The position numbers and the translations under genes are program-made. From Pseudomonas sp. HN11 (GTDB taxonomy: Bacteria; Pseudomonadota; Gammaproteobacteria; Pseudomonadales; Pseudomonadaceae), in NCBI RefSeq assembly GCF_021390155.1, contig NZ_CP089985.1:2367001-2431000 (forward strand): 64,000 nt of DNA. Reading direction: 5' to 3'. The notes beneath the pieces were generated by a model. The model saw only the letters and a list, made by a program, of their open reading frames with translations, made no database searches and was not told where the DNA came from. Each line of letters begins with the position of its first letter. The stretch's first letter is position 1. Below are positions 52,135 through 61,680 of the stretch, one piece after another.

Positions 52135-53352
52135 ATGGAAAGTGCCTACGACTACGAAACGCCCGTTATCCAGGGTTTGCTCGACACCGACTACTACACC
52201 TTCACCATGATGCAGGCTGTGTTGCACCAGCACCCGAATGTCGACGTCGAGTACAACTTCATCGTCCGTTCGAAGGAAAAACTCGGCCACCTGATTCCCG
52301 AACTGCGCGCCGAGCTGGAAAAAATGGCCGGCCTGCACATGCGCGAAGGTGAACTGCGCTTTCTGTTCAACCCGCGCTTTCGCGAATACCTCACTCCGGA
52401 CTACGAGCGTTTCCTCGGCCTGTTTCGCTTCAACCTGCGCTACATCCACGTCAGCGAAATCGACGGTCAACTCAACATCCGCGTGGTCGGCCCGATGCTG
52501 CACTGCATCATGTTCGAACAGCCGGTCCTGGCCCTGGTCAGCGAACTGCGCAACCGCGACAAATACCCCGACGTGACCCTGGAAGACGTCACCCGCAAGC
52601 TCTACCAGAAGTTCGACTGGCTGAAGAAAAACCTCAGCCGCGAAGAATTGGCCGACCTGCGCGTTTCCGACTTTTCCACCCGCCGGCGCCTGTCGTTCAA
52701 AGCCCAGCGCGAAGTGGTCGACATCATGCGCCGCGACTTCCCCGGCCAGTTCGTCGGCACCAGCAACGCGCACCTGGCCTACGAATTCGACCTGCCGCTG
52801 ATCGGTACCATGGCGCACCAATGGCTGATGGTGCACCAGCAACTGGGCCGCCTGCGCGAAAGCCAGAACGCCGCCCTGGAAAACTGGGTGCGCGAATACC
52901 GTGGCCGTCTCGGTATCGCCCTGACCGACTGTATCAGCACCGACTTTTTCCTCAAGGATTTCGACCTTTACTTCGCCAAGCTGTATGACGGCCTGCGCCA
53001 GGACTCGGGTGACCCCATCGCCTGGGCCGACAAAGTCCTGGCCCGCTACAAGCAACTGGGCATCGACCCGATGACCAAGGACCTGATGTTCTCCGACGGC
53101 CTGAACTTCGAAAAATGCCTGCCGATCCTGCGCCACGTACGCGGCAAGGCCAGGTTCGGGTTCGGCATGGGCACCAGCCTGGCCTGCGATGTGGAAGGCG
53201 TCGAACCGCTGAGCATCGTCATGAAACTGGTGCGGGTGCACGGCGAGCCGGTGGTGAAGTTCTCGGATGACCCGATCAAGAATGTCTGCGAAGACGCCTC
53301 GTTTTTGCAGTACGCGGCACAAGTGTTCAATGTCGGCAGCGTGGAGGTGTGA
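52135..53352 (+). CDS. pncB: Nicotinate phosphoribosyltransferase
   Basis: This 405-aa enzyme makes nicotinate mononucleotide from nicotinate and PRPP with ATP. Characteristic parts are LLDTDYYTFTMMQAVL, DFSTRRRLSFKAQREVV, the region of the phosphorylated histidine (GTMAHQWLMVHQ) and RQDSGDPIAWADK. The start follows AAGGAGA. It lies between pncA and nadE, completing the Preiss-Handler salvage route. Confidence 0.97.
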   Translation: MESAYDYETPVIQGLLDTDYYTFTMMQAVLHQHPNVDVEYNFIVRSKEKLGHLIPELRAELEKMAGLHMREGELRFLFNPRFREYLTPDYERFLGLFRFNLRYIHVSEIDGQLNIRVVGPMLHCIMFEQPVLALVSELRNRDKYPDVTLEDVTRKLYQKFDWLKKNLSREELADLRVSDFSTRRRLSFKAQREVVDIMRRDFPGQFVGTSNAHLAYEFDLPLIGTMAHQWLMVHQQLGRLRESQNAALENWVREYRGRLGIALTDCISTDFFLKDFDLYFAKLYDGLRQDSGDPIAWADKVLARYKQLGIDPMTKDLMFSDGLNFEKCLPILRHVRGKARFGFGMGTSLACDVEGVEPLSIVMKLVRVHGEPVVKFSDDPIKNVCEDASFLQYAAQVFNVGSVEV

Positions 53353-53353
53353 C

Positions 53354-54163
53354 ATGCAAGAACGTATCGCGCAGGAACTGAACATCAATCGGCAACTGGT
53401 CAAGGGCTGTGAGGCCAAGGAGATCCAGCGGCGTATCGACTTCATCAAGACCACCTTGCGCGGCGCCGGCTGCAAGGCCTTGGTACTGGGCATCAGCGGT
53501 GGTGTTGACTCCCTCACGGCCGGCCGTTTGTGCCAGTTGGCCGTTGAGCAACTGCGCAGCGAAAACTACGCCGCGCGCTTCATCGCCATGCGCCTGCCCT
53601 ACAAGACCCAGGCCGACGAGCACGACGCCCAGGCCTCCCTGGATTTCATCACGCCGGACCACACCGACACCCTGAACATCGCCGCCAGCGTCGACGGCCT
53701 CATGGGCAACCTGAACGCCACTGAAGCCAGCGCCGCCCATGTGGATTTCATCAAGGGCAACGTCAAGGCACGCACGCGGATGATCGCCCAGTACGCCGTG
53801 GCCAATCTGCACAATGGGCTGGTGGTCGGCACCGATCACGGCGCTGAAGCGCTGATGGGTTTTTTCACCAAGTTCGGCGACGGCGCCTGCGATCTTGCGC
53901 CACTGTCCGGCCTGACCAAAACCCAGGTGCGCTTGATCGCCACGGCCCTCGGTGCCCCCGACAACCTGGTGCACAAACACCCCACCGCCGACCTGGAAGA
54001 GCTGGTTCCGGGCAAGCCGGATGAACATGCCTACGGTTGCACTTATGCAGAGATCGATGCGTACCTGATGGGCGAACCGGTGAGCGAGCGGGTGAGTGCG
54101 ATTGTCGAGCGTGCGTACAGCAAGACAGCGCACAAACGCGCGCTGCCCATTGCTCCCCTTTGA
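53354..54163 (+). CDS. nadE: NAD+ synthetase, ammonia-dependent
   Basis: This 269-aa enzyme amidates deamido-NAD to NAD+ using ammonia and ATP. The ATP-pyrophosphatase loop SGGVDS is at residues 48-53, with VVGTDHGAEALMGFFTKFGDG and PGKPDEHAYGCTYAEIDAYL further on. There is no N-terminal glutaminase domain, so it is the short form. One nt separates it from the pncB stop. Its TGA abuts the convergent gene's stop with no gap, forming TGATCA. Confidence 0.97.
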   Translation: MQERIAQELNINRQLVKGCEAKEIQRRIDFIKTTLRGAGCKALVLGISGGVDSLTAGRLCQLAVEQLRSENYAARFIAMRLPYKTQADEHDAQASLDFITPDHTDTLNIAASVDGLMGNLNATEASAAHVDFIKGNVKARTRMIAQYAVANLHNGLVVGTDHGAEALMGFFTKFGDGACDLAPLSGLTKTQVRLIATALGAPDNLVHKHPTADLEELVPGKPDEHAYGCTYAEIDAYLMGEPVSERVSAIVERAYSKTAHKRALPIAPL

Positions 54164-55195
54164 TCAACGCTCGATCGACCGACTCCACCGCGCATTCCAC
54201 TCCGGACGCGCCTGGTTGACCTGGTCCCAATCAATTGAAATCGCCGTCTGCAAGTAACCCTGCATCGCTTCTACCCGCGCACGGGTCTTGTCGGTGGTCG
54301 GTGTGGTCGGGTTCGACGGGATCTGGTCGCCTTCTTCCAACGCCGGGGCCTGGGCTTGGGCGGTGAGCAGGAAGGCCGCCAGTTTCTGCGCCAGTTCCGG
54401 CTGGTCGTTACGGGCAATCACACACTCAGCCACGTTCAGCACCACCGCGCCTTCCTTGGGTTGGGCATATTCCATGGGCACGCCGAGCAGTTTCTGGGTG
54501 GCGACCTGGGTCGGGGTGAGCGGGAAGATCGCGGCTTCGTCGGTCTGGACCATTTCGGAGATCTTCGCCGAGCTGGCGATGTATTCCAGTACATTGGGGC
54601 CGACAGTTTTTGGCCAGGCCTTGAAGCCGGGGTCGACGTTGGTCTCGTCGCCGCCCTGCATACGGTTGAACATCAGGAAGCCATGCAGGCCGAAGGTGGA
54701 GGAGGCCAGGGACTGAAACACCACTTTGTCCTTGAAGCGCGGGTCGGCCAGGTCCATCCACGAGGTGGGCGCGGCCCAGCCTTTTTCCTTGAACATCTTG
54801 GCGTTGTAGCCCAGGCCGGTGACGCCGAGGGTCACGGCCACGGCTTCTTCCTTGATCTTCGCCTTGGCGGGGATTTGCTCCAAGGTCGGGCTGGGCGCCA
54901 ACTTGTCACACAGGCCCATGGAAATCGCGCGGTACATGATGCCGTCGTCGAGGAACATCACGTGCATCTGCGGGTTGTCTTTGTTGGCCTGGACCTTGGC
55001 GAGAATGTCCGACGACGTGCCAGGCACGATCACCACCTTGACGTTATTAGCCTTTTCGAACGCGGGCAGCACCTTGTCGGCGTACACCCGTTCCATGGTG
55101 CCGCCGTTCATGCCCAGGTACAGCGTCGGCGCCGCATGGGCAGTGGAGGCAAGCAGAGTGAGGGACAAGCAGGACAGCGCGATACGTGGGTTCAT
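54164..55195 (-). CDS. PotD-like ABC transporter substrate-binding protein
   Basis: This 343-aa periplasmic protein has a signal peptide (IALSCLSLTLLASTAHA) and the extracellular-binding fold of the polyamine/opine/iron class (LYLGMNGGTMERVYADKVLP, VVIVPGTSSDILAKVQANKD, LGVTGLGYNAKMFKEKGWAA). It is the last gene of a seven-gene operon and supplies ligand to the ATPase and permeases at 57934-60603. Ligand unknown; an opine, imino acid or amine is likely given the dehydrogenase genes between. Confidence 0.88.
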   Translation of the reverse strand: MNPRIALSCLSLTLLASTAHAAPTLYLGMNGGTMERVYADKVLPAFEKANNVKVVIVPGTSSDILAKVQANKDNPQMHVMFLDDGIMYRAISMGLCDKLAPSPTLEQIPAKAKIKEEAVAVTLGVTGLGYNAKMFKEKGWAAPTSWMDLADPRFKDKVVFQSLASSTFGLHGFLMFNRMQGGDETNVDPGFKAWPKTVGPNVLEYIASSAKISEMVQTDEAAIFPLTPTQVATQKLLGVPMEYAQPKEGAVVLNVAECVIARNDQPELAQKLAAFLLTAQAQAPALEEGDQIPSNPTTPTTDKTRARVEAMQGYLQTAISIDWDQVNQARPEWNARWSRSIER

Positions 55196-55209
55196 GGATG
55201 TTTTTCCTC

Positions 55210-56307
55210 TCAGGCTTGGAAACGACGGATGGAAAACGCTTCGATGGGTTGGCGGCTGGCCCCGGTGCAGACAATCTCTGCCAGGGCTTCACCGACCGCG
55301 GGACCGAGCTGGAACCCGGCGCCGGCAAAGCCGAAACCGTGGAGCAGGCCAGGTTGGGTGCTGCTGGGGCCGATCACCGGTTCGTGATCGGGTAGATAAC
55401 CTTCGGTGCCGCTCCAGGTGCGTATCGCCTGGGCACCCTTGAGAAACGGATATAGCTCGCCCGCATTGCGCAGGATCTCCAGCACCGCAGCTTGCCCCGG
55501 TCGCGCCTGTTGCGGGCCGATGGCAAAGCCGCGACCGCCGCCGAGGATGCAATTGCCGCGGGCAACCTGCCGTGCATAGATCCCACCACCTTCGACGCCC
55601 GTGCTCACGTCCATCACCAGCGGCAAGGGCTCAGTGACCAGCATCGCCGGGTGTGCCGGGGTCATAGGCACCGCTTCGCCAAACTGTTCGGCGACTGTAC
55701 CTGCCCACGCCCCGGCGCAATTGAGCAACCACGGCGCGTGCAGCTGCAGGCCGTTGGCGCAGTGCACCTGGAAGTGCTGGCCGTCATGTTCAATCCGCGT
55801 GACAGGCGACTGTTCATAAATATGCGCGCCGCGTTGTTTCGCCGCGCGGGCAAAGGCGGGGGACACCAAGCGCGGATTGGCATGACCGTCTTCCGGACAC
55901 AACGAGGCACCGACGGCGATGTCGCCGACCCAGGGGAATCGCGCCCGCAGCTCGGCGTAATCCAGCAGCTGCAGACCCAGGTCAAATCCCCGTGTCTGCT
56001 CGGCATACGCCTGCAACGCAGCGAAATCGGCATGACTGCGCGCCAGCTTCAAATGCCCGGAGCGTACGTATTCACCGTCAATGCCGATCAACCCCGGCAA
56101 GTCCGCCCACAGCTGGTGGGCACGTTGCGACAGTGGCAACTGGTGCAATGGCCGACCCTGGCGCCGCACGCCGCCATAGTTGACGCCACTGGAGTGAGAC
56201 CCGCAGAAGTCCCGCTCCACCAGCGCCACGCGCTGGCCTTTCTGCGCCAGTATCAACGCCGCCGATGCGCCAACAATCCCTCCGCCCAGTACGATGACGT
56301 CGATCAC
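55210..56307 (-). CDS. FAD-dependent oxidoreductase, HcnC/OoxB-like (beta) subunit
   Basis: This 365-aa flavoprotein of the D-amino-acid-oxidase/DadA fold has the N-terminal GGGIVGASAAL FAD motif and a C-terminal FGFAGAGFQLGPAVGEALAE segment. It resembles the catalytic subunit of hydrogen cyanide synthase, opine oxidases and D-hydroxyproline dehydrogenase. It overlaps the preceding subunit gene by 4 nt and should form a complex with it and the small ferredoxin-like subunit, oxidising the C-N bond of an imported substrate. Confidence 0.88.
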   Translation of the reverse strand: MIDVIVLGGGIVGASAALILAQKGQRVALVERDFCGSHSSGVNYGGVRRQGRPLHQLPLSQRAHQLWADLPGLIGIDGEYVRSGHLKLARSHADFAALQAYAEQTRGFDLGLQLLDYAELRARFPWVGDIAVGASLCPEDGHANPRLVSPAFARAAKQRGAHIYEQSPVTRIEHDGQHFQVHCANGLQLHAPWLLNCAGAWAGTVAEQFGEAVPMTPAHPAMLVTEPLPLVMDVSTGVEGGGIYARQVARGNCILGGGRGFAIGPQQARPGQAAVLEILRNAGELYPFLKGAQAIRTWSGTEGYLPDHEPVIGPSSTQPGLLHGFGFAGAGFQLGPAVGEALAEIVCTGASRQPIEAFSIRRFQA

Positions 56308-57647
56308 GGCTGCACCTCCACGCCAAACGGCAGCGGCTTGATCGGTGCCTGGCCACGCAACCGCCCCACGTTTTCAATGCCCATGCCACTGCGCTCGGCC
56401 ACAATCTCTGCCGCCGCCAACCCGCACATCCGGCCCTGGCAACGGCCCATGCCAACGCGGCAGTGGGCCTTGACGCGATTGATCTCCCAGTGACCTTCAT
56501 CCACCACCGCGCGCACATCGCCGACGCTGACTTCTTCGCAGCGACAGAGGATCAACTCATCGGGGGCTTTGGCTGCCCATTTCTGCGGAAACGGGAACGC
56601 GGTTTCCAGGCCATGGCGAAAGCATTGGATGCTCGCCAATTGCTGCTCAAGCACCGCGGCGCGGCGGTGATCGATGGCAGCGCCCGAATCCTCCAGCGCA
56701 GCCAGCGCTGCACGTTCACCGGCCATTTGCGCGGCGTCCGCGCCCATGATCCCGGCGCCGTCGCCGGCCAGGTACACGCCCCTGACACTGCTGCGTCCGG
56801 CGTTGTCGCGCTGTGGCAACCACGCACGGTTCAAGGCATTCCAGGCGAACTCACAGCCAAGCAAATCCGCCAGTTGCGTCTCGCTGCGCAGCGCATGGGC
56901 GAAGGCCACGGCGTCGCACGCCAAGGTCTGGTCACCCCATTGAATGCCACTGACCCGTTGCTCTCCGTCGATTTTTTTAAGCATGGCACCCTGATGCACG
57001 GGAATTCCATGGACCTTCAGCCAGGCGCGGTAATACAAGCCTTTGGCCAGGGTCGCCGGTTGCCCGAGCAGCGCTGGCAATGCACGGCATTGGGCACTGA
57101 ACGGTGCGCTGTCAAGTACCGCCACCACCTTGGCCCCAGCTTTGGCGTATTGATAGGCGACCAAGTAGAGCAACGGCCCGCTGCCACAAAACGCCACGCG
57201 CTCACCGATGGCGCAGCCTTGGTACTTCAAGGCGATCTGCGCCGCGCCCAGGCTGTACACGCCCGGCAAGGTCCAGCCTGGCACGGGCAGGATGCGGTCG
57301 GTTGCGCCGGTGGCGACGATGAGTTGCGCGTACTCGATGCTTTCGGCGCGACCGTTGTTGAGCATATCCAGGCGCCCGTCCTCTGCATTCCACACCAGGG
57401 TTTGCGGGCGGTAGTCGATCAAGGGGGCGAGCTCATCCATTGTGCGGTGCACGGCTTCAGCCTTGCGTGCTTCAAATCCGTAAAGCTGCCTGGCGGTGCG
57501 TTGAAAGCCCAATGGCTGACGCCGATAAATCTGCCCGCCACCGCGCAGGCTTTCATCCAGCAAACAGGCTTTGATGCCATGCTCGAACAGGGTGCGCGCC
57601 GCGCTGATCCCGGCCGGGCCTGCGCCCACAATCACCACGGGCTTCAT
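56304..57647 (-). CDS. FAD/NAD(P) oxidoreductase with [2Fe-2S] site, HcnB/OoxA-like subunit
   Basis: This 447-aa protein has an N-terminal dinucleotide motif (VIVGAGPAGISAARTL), a second one (VAFCGSGPLLYLVAYQYAK) and a C-terminal BFD-like [2Fe-2S] domain (LCRCEE ... HCRVGMGRCQGRMCG). This is the organisation of HcnB, OoxA and the alpha subunit of D-hydroxyproline dehydrogenase. It overlaps the HcnA-like gene upstream and the HcnC-like gene downstream by 4 nt each, so the three are strictly coupled. Confidence 0.88.
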   Translation of the reverse strand: MKPVVIVGAGPAGISAARTLFEHGIKACLLDESLRGGGQIYRRQPLGFQRTARQLYGFEARKAEAVHRTMDELAPLIDYRPQTLVWNAEDGRLDMLNNGRAESIEYAQLIVATGATDRILPVPGWTLPGVYSLGAAQIALKYQGCAIGERVAFCGSGPLLYLVAYQYAKAGAKVVAVLDSAPFSAQCRALPALLGQPATLAKGLYYRAWLKVHGIPVHQGAMLKKIDGEQRVSGIQWGDQTLACDAVAFAHALRSETQLADLLGCEFAWNALNRAWLPQRDNAGRSSVRGVYLAGDGAGIMGADAAQMAGERAALAALEDSGAAIDHRRAAVLEQQLASIQCFRHGLETAFPFPQKWAAKAPDELILCRCEEVSVGDVRAVVDEGHWEINRVKAHCRVGMGRCQGRMCGLAAAEIVAERSGMGIENVGRLRGQAPIKPLPFGVEVQP

Positions 57648-57934
57648 GGCTGGCGCCCCGGATCGCGGCGGATGGCCTGGCCTTCTTCCAATAGCGTCGA
57701 ACAGGCGCGCACGCGTCGCCCGTCCTCAAGCCGCACCCAGCAATCCTGGCACGCCCCCATCAGGCAGAAGCCCGCTCGTCGTTCAGCACTGAAGTCACTG
57801 CCGCGCAGGTGTTCGGCGCAGGTGAGCACGGCGGTCAGCAGGGTGTCACCGAGCAAACCGCTGGCCGGTTGACCGTCCAGGGTGAAGGCCAGGGCCGGGC
57901 GCTGGGTCTCGGCCAAACGTTTGAACAGTGGCAT
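57644..57934 (-). CDS. (2Fe-2S) small subunit, HcnA-like
   Basis: This 96-aa ferredoxin-like protein has four cysteines for a plant-type [2Fe-2S] cluster: C57-x4-C62-x2-C65-x12-C78 (GFCLMGACQDCWV, RACST). The size and pattern match HcnA and the small subunits of opine oxidases. Its ATG overlaps the upstream permease stop as TAATG. It probably passes electrons between the two flavin subunits and the respiratory chain. Confidence 0.88.
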   Translation of the reverse strand: MPLFKRLAETQRPALAFTLDGQPASGLLGDTLLTAVLTCAEHLRGSDFSAERRAGFCLMGACQDCWVRLEDGRRVRACSTLLEEGQAIRRDPGRQP

Positions 57935-58728
57935 TAATGTTTCCCCACCAGCACGCGGTCCAGACCGTAGACCCGGTCCAGCAGGATCATGGTGGCCGCT
58001 GTCAACGCAATCACCAGCGCCGACACCGCCGCCATCATCGGATCGATGGACTCGGTGGCATACACATACATGCGTACCGGCAGGGTCTGGGTCGCCGGCG
58101 AACTGACGAAGATCGACAACGTCACCTCATCGAAACTGTTGATGAAGGCCAGCAACCATCCGCCCGCCACACCGGGCAGGATCATCGGCAGGGTGATCTG
58201 GCGAAACAGCGTAAAGCGGCTGGCGCCCAGGGACTCGGCGGCCTGCTCGGCGCTGCGATCGATGCCGATCGCGGCGGCCAACACCAGGCGTAGCACATAC
58301 GGGGTGATGATCACGACGTGGGCCAGCATCAGCCAGGTGAAGCTGCCATTCACGCCCATCAGTGCGAACAGGCGCAACATCGCCACGCCCAGCACCAGGT
58401 GGGGAATGATGATCGGTGACAGGAACAACGCACTGAAAAAATTGCGCCCCGGAAACTGATAACGACTGATCGCCAAGGCGGCTGGCACCGCAATCAACGT
58501 GGCCAGGCTCGCGGCGGTAAAGGCCAGGATCAGGCTGTTGTAGAACGCCTGGATGAAATCCGCGCGCTCGAACACTGCACGGAACCAGCGCAGGGAGAAG
58601 CCCGACGTGGGCAGGCTCAAGGTGTTTTCCGGGGTGAACGCCACCAGGCACACCACCACCAACGGCGCCATCATGAACAACACCACCAAACCGTGGAAAC
58701 CTAGGGCCAAAGGACCGTTTCTGGACAT
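57934..58728 (-). CDS. PotC-like ABC transporter permease
   Basis: This 264-aa inner-membrane permease has six helices and the cytoplasmic EAA loop (QAAESLGASRFTLFRQITLPMILPG), matching PotC-type subunits. Four nt separate it from the partner permease gene, and its stop overlaps the HcnA-like start. It forms the channel with the PotB-like protein. Confidence 0.93.
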   Translation of the reverse strand: MSRNGPLALGFHGLVVLFMMAPLVVVCLVAFTPENTLSLPTSGFSLRWFRAVFERADFIQAFYNSLILAFTAASLATLIAVPAALAISRYQFPGRNFFSALFLSPIIIPHLVLGVAMLRLFALMGVNGSFTWLMLAHVVIITPYVLRLVLAAAIGIDRSAEQAAESLGASRFTLFRQITLPMILPGVAGGWLLAFINSFDEVTLSIFVSSPATQTLPVRMYVYATESIDPMMAAVSALVIALTAATMILLDRVYGLDRVLVGKH

Positions 58729-58732
58729 GCGC

Positions 58733-59578
58733 TTAAACCCCCAGGGACTTTTTGTAGCGGCCTTCGACCATGCGGTTCCAGCTCAGCATGATCAGCAGAT
58801 TGACAGACAGCAGCACCACCGCGATGGTCGCGCCCATGGGCCAGTTGAGTTCCGAAAGGTATTGGTCGTACACCACGGTGGCGACCATTTTCAGGCGGCG
58901 TCCGCCGAGCAGGCCGGGAATCGCAAAGGAACTGGCGGCCAGGCCGAACACGATCAACGTGCCGGACAGCACGCCCGGCATGACCTGCGGCAAGACGATC
59001 TTGCGCATCACCGTGGCCTGGCTGGCACCCAGCGATAGCGCCGCTTGCTCAGCCGATGGGTCGAGCTTTTGCAGGGAGGTCCACACCGGAATGATCATGA
59101 ACGGCAGCATCACGTGCACCAGGGCGATAACCACCGCGAAGGGCGTATACAAAAGCTTTGCCGGGCGCCCACCGAGGCATTGGATGACTTGGTTCACCAA
59201 CCCGTCCGCGCCGAGCAGCAGGCTCCAGCCAAAGGCGCGCACCACCACTGAAATCAGCAGCGGCGTGAGGATCAGGATCAGGAAAATCGAGCGCCATGGA
59301 GTGCCCATGCGGCTGAGGATGTAGGCCTCGGGCACGCCGATCACCACGCACAGCAAGGTGACCAAGGCGCTGATCCAGAAGGTGCGCCAGAAGATTTCAT
59401 AAAAGTACGAATCGCTGAACAACGACAGGTAATGCGCGAAGGTCCACTCATCCGCCTTCACGCCCACCTGGTAATCGAACACGTTGAACGATAACACCAG
59501 TGTCAGGCCCAACGGCAGAATCAGCAGCCCCATAAACAGCACCAAGGCGGGCAATGACAATAGATAGCCCCGGCTCAT
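58733..59578 (-). CDS. PotB-like ABC transporter permease
   Basis: This 281-aa permease has six helices and an EAA motif (QAALSLGASQATVMRKIVLPQVMPG). Its ATG overlaps the ATPase stop by 4 nt (ATGA). It pairs with the PotC-like subunit. Confidence 0.93.
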   Translation of the reverse strand: MSRGYLLSLPALVLFMGLLILPLGLTLVLSFNVFDYQVGVKADEWTFAHYLSLFSDSYFYEIFWRTFWISALVTLLCVVIGVPEAYILSRMGTPWRSIFLILILTPLLISVVVRAFGWSLLLGADGLVNQVIQCLGGRPAKLLYTPFAVVIALVHVMLPFMIIPVWTSLQKLDPSAEQAALSLGASQATVMRKIVLPQVMPGVLSGTLIVFGLAASSFAIPGLLGGRRLKMVATVVYDQYLSELNWPMGATIAVVLLSVNLLIMLSWNRMVEGRYKKSLGV

Positions 59579-60603
59579 GCGCGCACCTCATCCGCGGCCA
59601 ACACTCGTAGCAGGCTGGCTTGCCAGTCCAGGCCCACCGCCGCACCGCAACCGAGCGGCGCGCTGCCATCATTGCTGCGCACCACGGTGATTTCGCCCAG
59701 CTGGGTGTGGATGCGATACAGCCATTGGCTGCCGAAAAAGTAGCTGTCGAGGACCGTGCCTTGCAGTCGGCCGCTGCCGGCGTCCACCAGCTGGATCTTT
59801 TCCGGACGCAGGCTCAGAGTCAGCTCGCCGTCACCGCTTTCGTGACGCACTTGCGGGCTCCCAAGCGGGTCATAGTCGCCCGGCAACAGGTTGGCCTTGC
59901 CGACGAAGTCCGAGATGAAGCGGGTGCGCGGGTGTTCGTAAAGCTTGTACGGCGCGTCGATCTGGGTCACGCGCCCGGCCTGCATTACCACCACGCGGTC
60001 GCTGATGGACAGCGCCTCGGCCTGGTCGTGGGTGACCATCAAGGTGGTGATGCCCACGGCGCACTGGATGCGGCGGATTTCGAACTGCATTTCTTCGCGC
60101 AGGTTGGCGTCGAGGTTGGACAGCGGCTCATCCAACAGCAACACCGGTGGTTCGATCACCAGGGCACGGGCCAGGGCCACGCGCTGGCGTTGGCCGCCGG
60201 ACAGTTCACGTGGGTAGCGGTCAGCGTGGGGCGCCAGGCGTACCAGTTCCAATACGGTCTTGACCTTGCTGGCGATCTCGGCGGCCGGCACTTTGCGCAT
60301 CTTCAGGCCGAAGGCGACGTTGTCGCGCACGCTCATGTGCGGGAACAGTGCGTAGCTCTGGAACACCACGCCCAGGCCACGGCTGGCGGGCTTGGCGTGG
60401 GTGATGTCGCGACCGTCGAGCAGGATCTGCCCACCGCTTACATCAACGAAGCCGGCGATCATTTGCAGAGTAGTGGTCTTGCCGCAGCCCGAAGGGCCGA
60501 GCAGGGAAACGAACTCGCCTTTTTCCACCGCAAGGTCGGTGGCGACCACCGCATCGACGGCGCCGTAGCGTTTGCTCAAGGCGTTGAGTTGGAGAAATGC
60601 CAT
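59575..60603 (-). CDS. PotA-like ABC transporter ATP-binding protein
   Basis: This 342-aa ATPase has Walker A GPSGCGKTT, the Q-loop VVFQSYALFPHMSV, signature LSGGQRQRVALARAL, Walker B VLLLDEPLSNLD, the switch H (VTHDQAEAL) and a C-terminal TOBE domain (about residues 260-335). It is the first gene of the operon, with AAGGTGG before the ATG. It powers import of the unknown substrate. Confidence 0.95.
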   Translation of the reverse strand: MAFLQLNALSKRYGAVDAVVATDLAVEKGEFVSLLGPSGCGKTTTLQMIAGFVDVSGGQILLDGRDITHAKPASRGLGVVFQSYALFPHMSVRDNVAFGLKMRKVPAAEIASKVKTVLELVRLAPHADRYPRELSGGQRQRVALARALVIEPPVLLLDEPLSNLDANLREEMQFEIRRIQCAVGITTLMVTHDQAEALSISDRVVVMQAGRVTQIDAPYKLYEHPRTRFISDFVGKANLLPGDYDPLGSPQVRHESGDGELTLSLRPEKIQLVDAGSGRLQGTVLDSYFFGSQWLYRIHTQLGEITVVRSNDGSAPLGCGAAVGLDWQASLLRVLAADEVRA

Positions 60604-60844
60604 GTCTGCGTTCCACCTTTTTGAGTCGCGTCGAAACGCGCTTTTTTGTTTTGGGCAGATGCGAATGAGAGGGTGCCGGTGCGTTGGCGCTTGATCTTGA
60701 GTCGGCTGCCGTTAGTTGTTCATTTCGCCCCTGTGGACGCAGATTAGGACGAAGACTAGGATGGGCGGAAGATGAAATTTCATTGAACGGACTACTATTT
60801 TCAAATTTATTCACTCACCGGAATTTTTTCAGGGATTTATTGCT
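60604..60844. other. Divergent promoter region between the importer operon and iclR
   Basis: This 241-bp gap must hold promoters for both directions. A short hairpin with T-run (CGCGT-CGAA-ACGCG then TTTTTT) at 60627-60647 points toward the + strand, and the part next to the regulator start is AT-rich. No clear IclR-type palindrome was recognised. Confidence 0.5.
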
Positions 60845-61675
60845 ATGAATTCCATTGGTCGAAATGAAGATGATAAAGAAGTCGGCGCGGGTGCAGTGTC
60901 TCGACTGTTCGCCTTGCTGCGAACGCTGGGTGAAGTGCCGGAAGGCGGCGAACGCGTGACCCAACTCGCGCAACAGGTGGGCTTGTCCCAACCGACCACT
61001 CACCGCCTGCTGCGCAGCCTGATGGACGAAGGCATGGTCGAGCAGGACGCGCGCAGCAAGCGCTATCGCCTGAGCCTGGAGTTCTTCGCCCTGGCGGCGA
61101 ACGCGGGCAAGACCGCCAACCTGCGTGACCTGGTGCGGCCGAGCATGTTGCGCCTGAGTGCGTCATTGGGAGATTCGCTGTTCCTGCTCGCGCGCTCCGG
61201 TTTCGACGCGATCTGCCTGGACCGCAGCGAAGGTCCGTACCCGATCCGCACCTTCACCGGCGATATTGGCGGGCGCGTGGCGTTGGGCGTGGGGCAGGGC
61301 AGTCTGGCAATCCTGGCATTCTTGCCAGAGGAAGAGCGCGAGACGGTAATCCGCTATAACCTGCCACGGCTCAAGGACTTCCACCTGTACGACGAAGTGC
61401 TGCTGCGCTCGGAAGTTGAGAACGTGCGCAACCTGGGGTATGCGGCGCGCAATACCGGGGTGCTGGAAGGCATGGCCGGGTTGGCGGTACCAATCCTTAA
61501 TCGGGATGGGCATGCGGTGGCGGCGTTGAGTGTGGCGACCATCAGCGACCGGCTGGGGCCGAGCCGGTTGCCGATGGTGGTGGAGTTGCTCAAACGGGAA
61601 GCGGCGGCGATTGGGCCAAGGCTCAATCCGTTTGATCCGACGCTGCGCCGACCCTCGCAGACGTTTGGTGGATAA
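60845..61675 (+). CDS. IclR-family transcriptional regulator
   Basis: This 276-aa protein has a winged helix at about residues 17-80 (LTQLAQQVGLSQPTTHRLLRSL-like segment) and an IclR ligand-binding domain (SLFLLARSGFDAICLDRSEG, GVGQGSLAILAFLPEEER, GLAVPILNRDGHAVAALSVA). It is divergent from the importer/dehydrogenase operon and probably controls it in response to the substrate or a product. Confidence 0.93.
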   Translation: MNSIGRNEDDKEVGAGAVSRLFALLRTLGEVPEGGERVTQLAQQVGLSQPTTHRLLRSLMDEGMVEQDARSKRYRLSLEFFALAANAGKTANLRDLVRPSMLRLSASLGDSLFLLARSGFDAICLDRSEGPYPIRTFTGDIGGRVALGVGQGSLAILAFLPEEERETVIRYNLPRLKDFHLYDEVLLRSEVENVRNLGYAARNTGVLEGMAGLAVPILNRDGHAVAALSVATISDRLGPSRLPMVVELLKREAAAIGPRLNPFDPTLRRPSQTFGG

Positions 61676-61680
61676 TCTCT

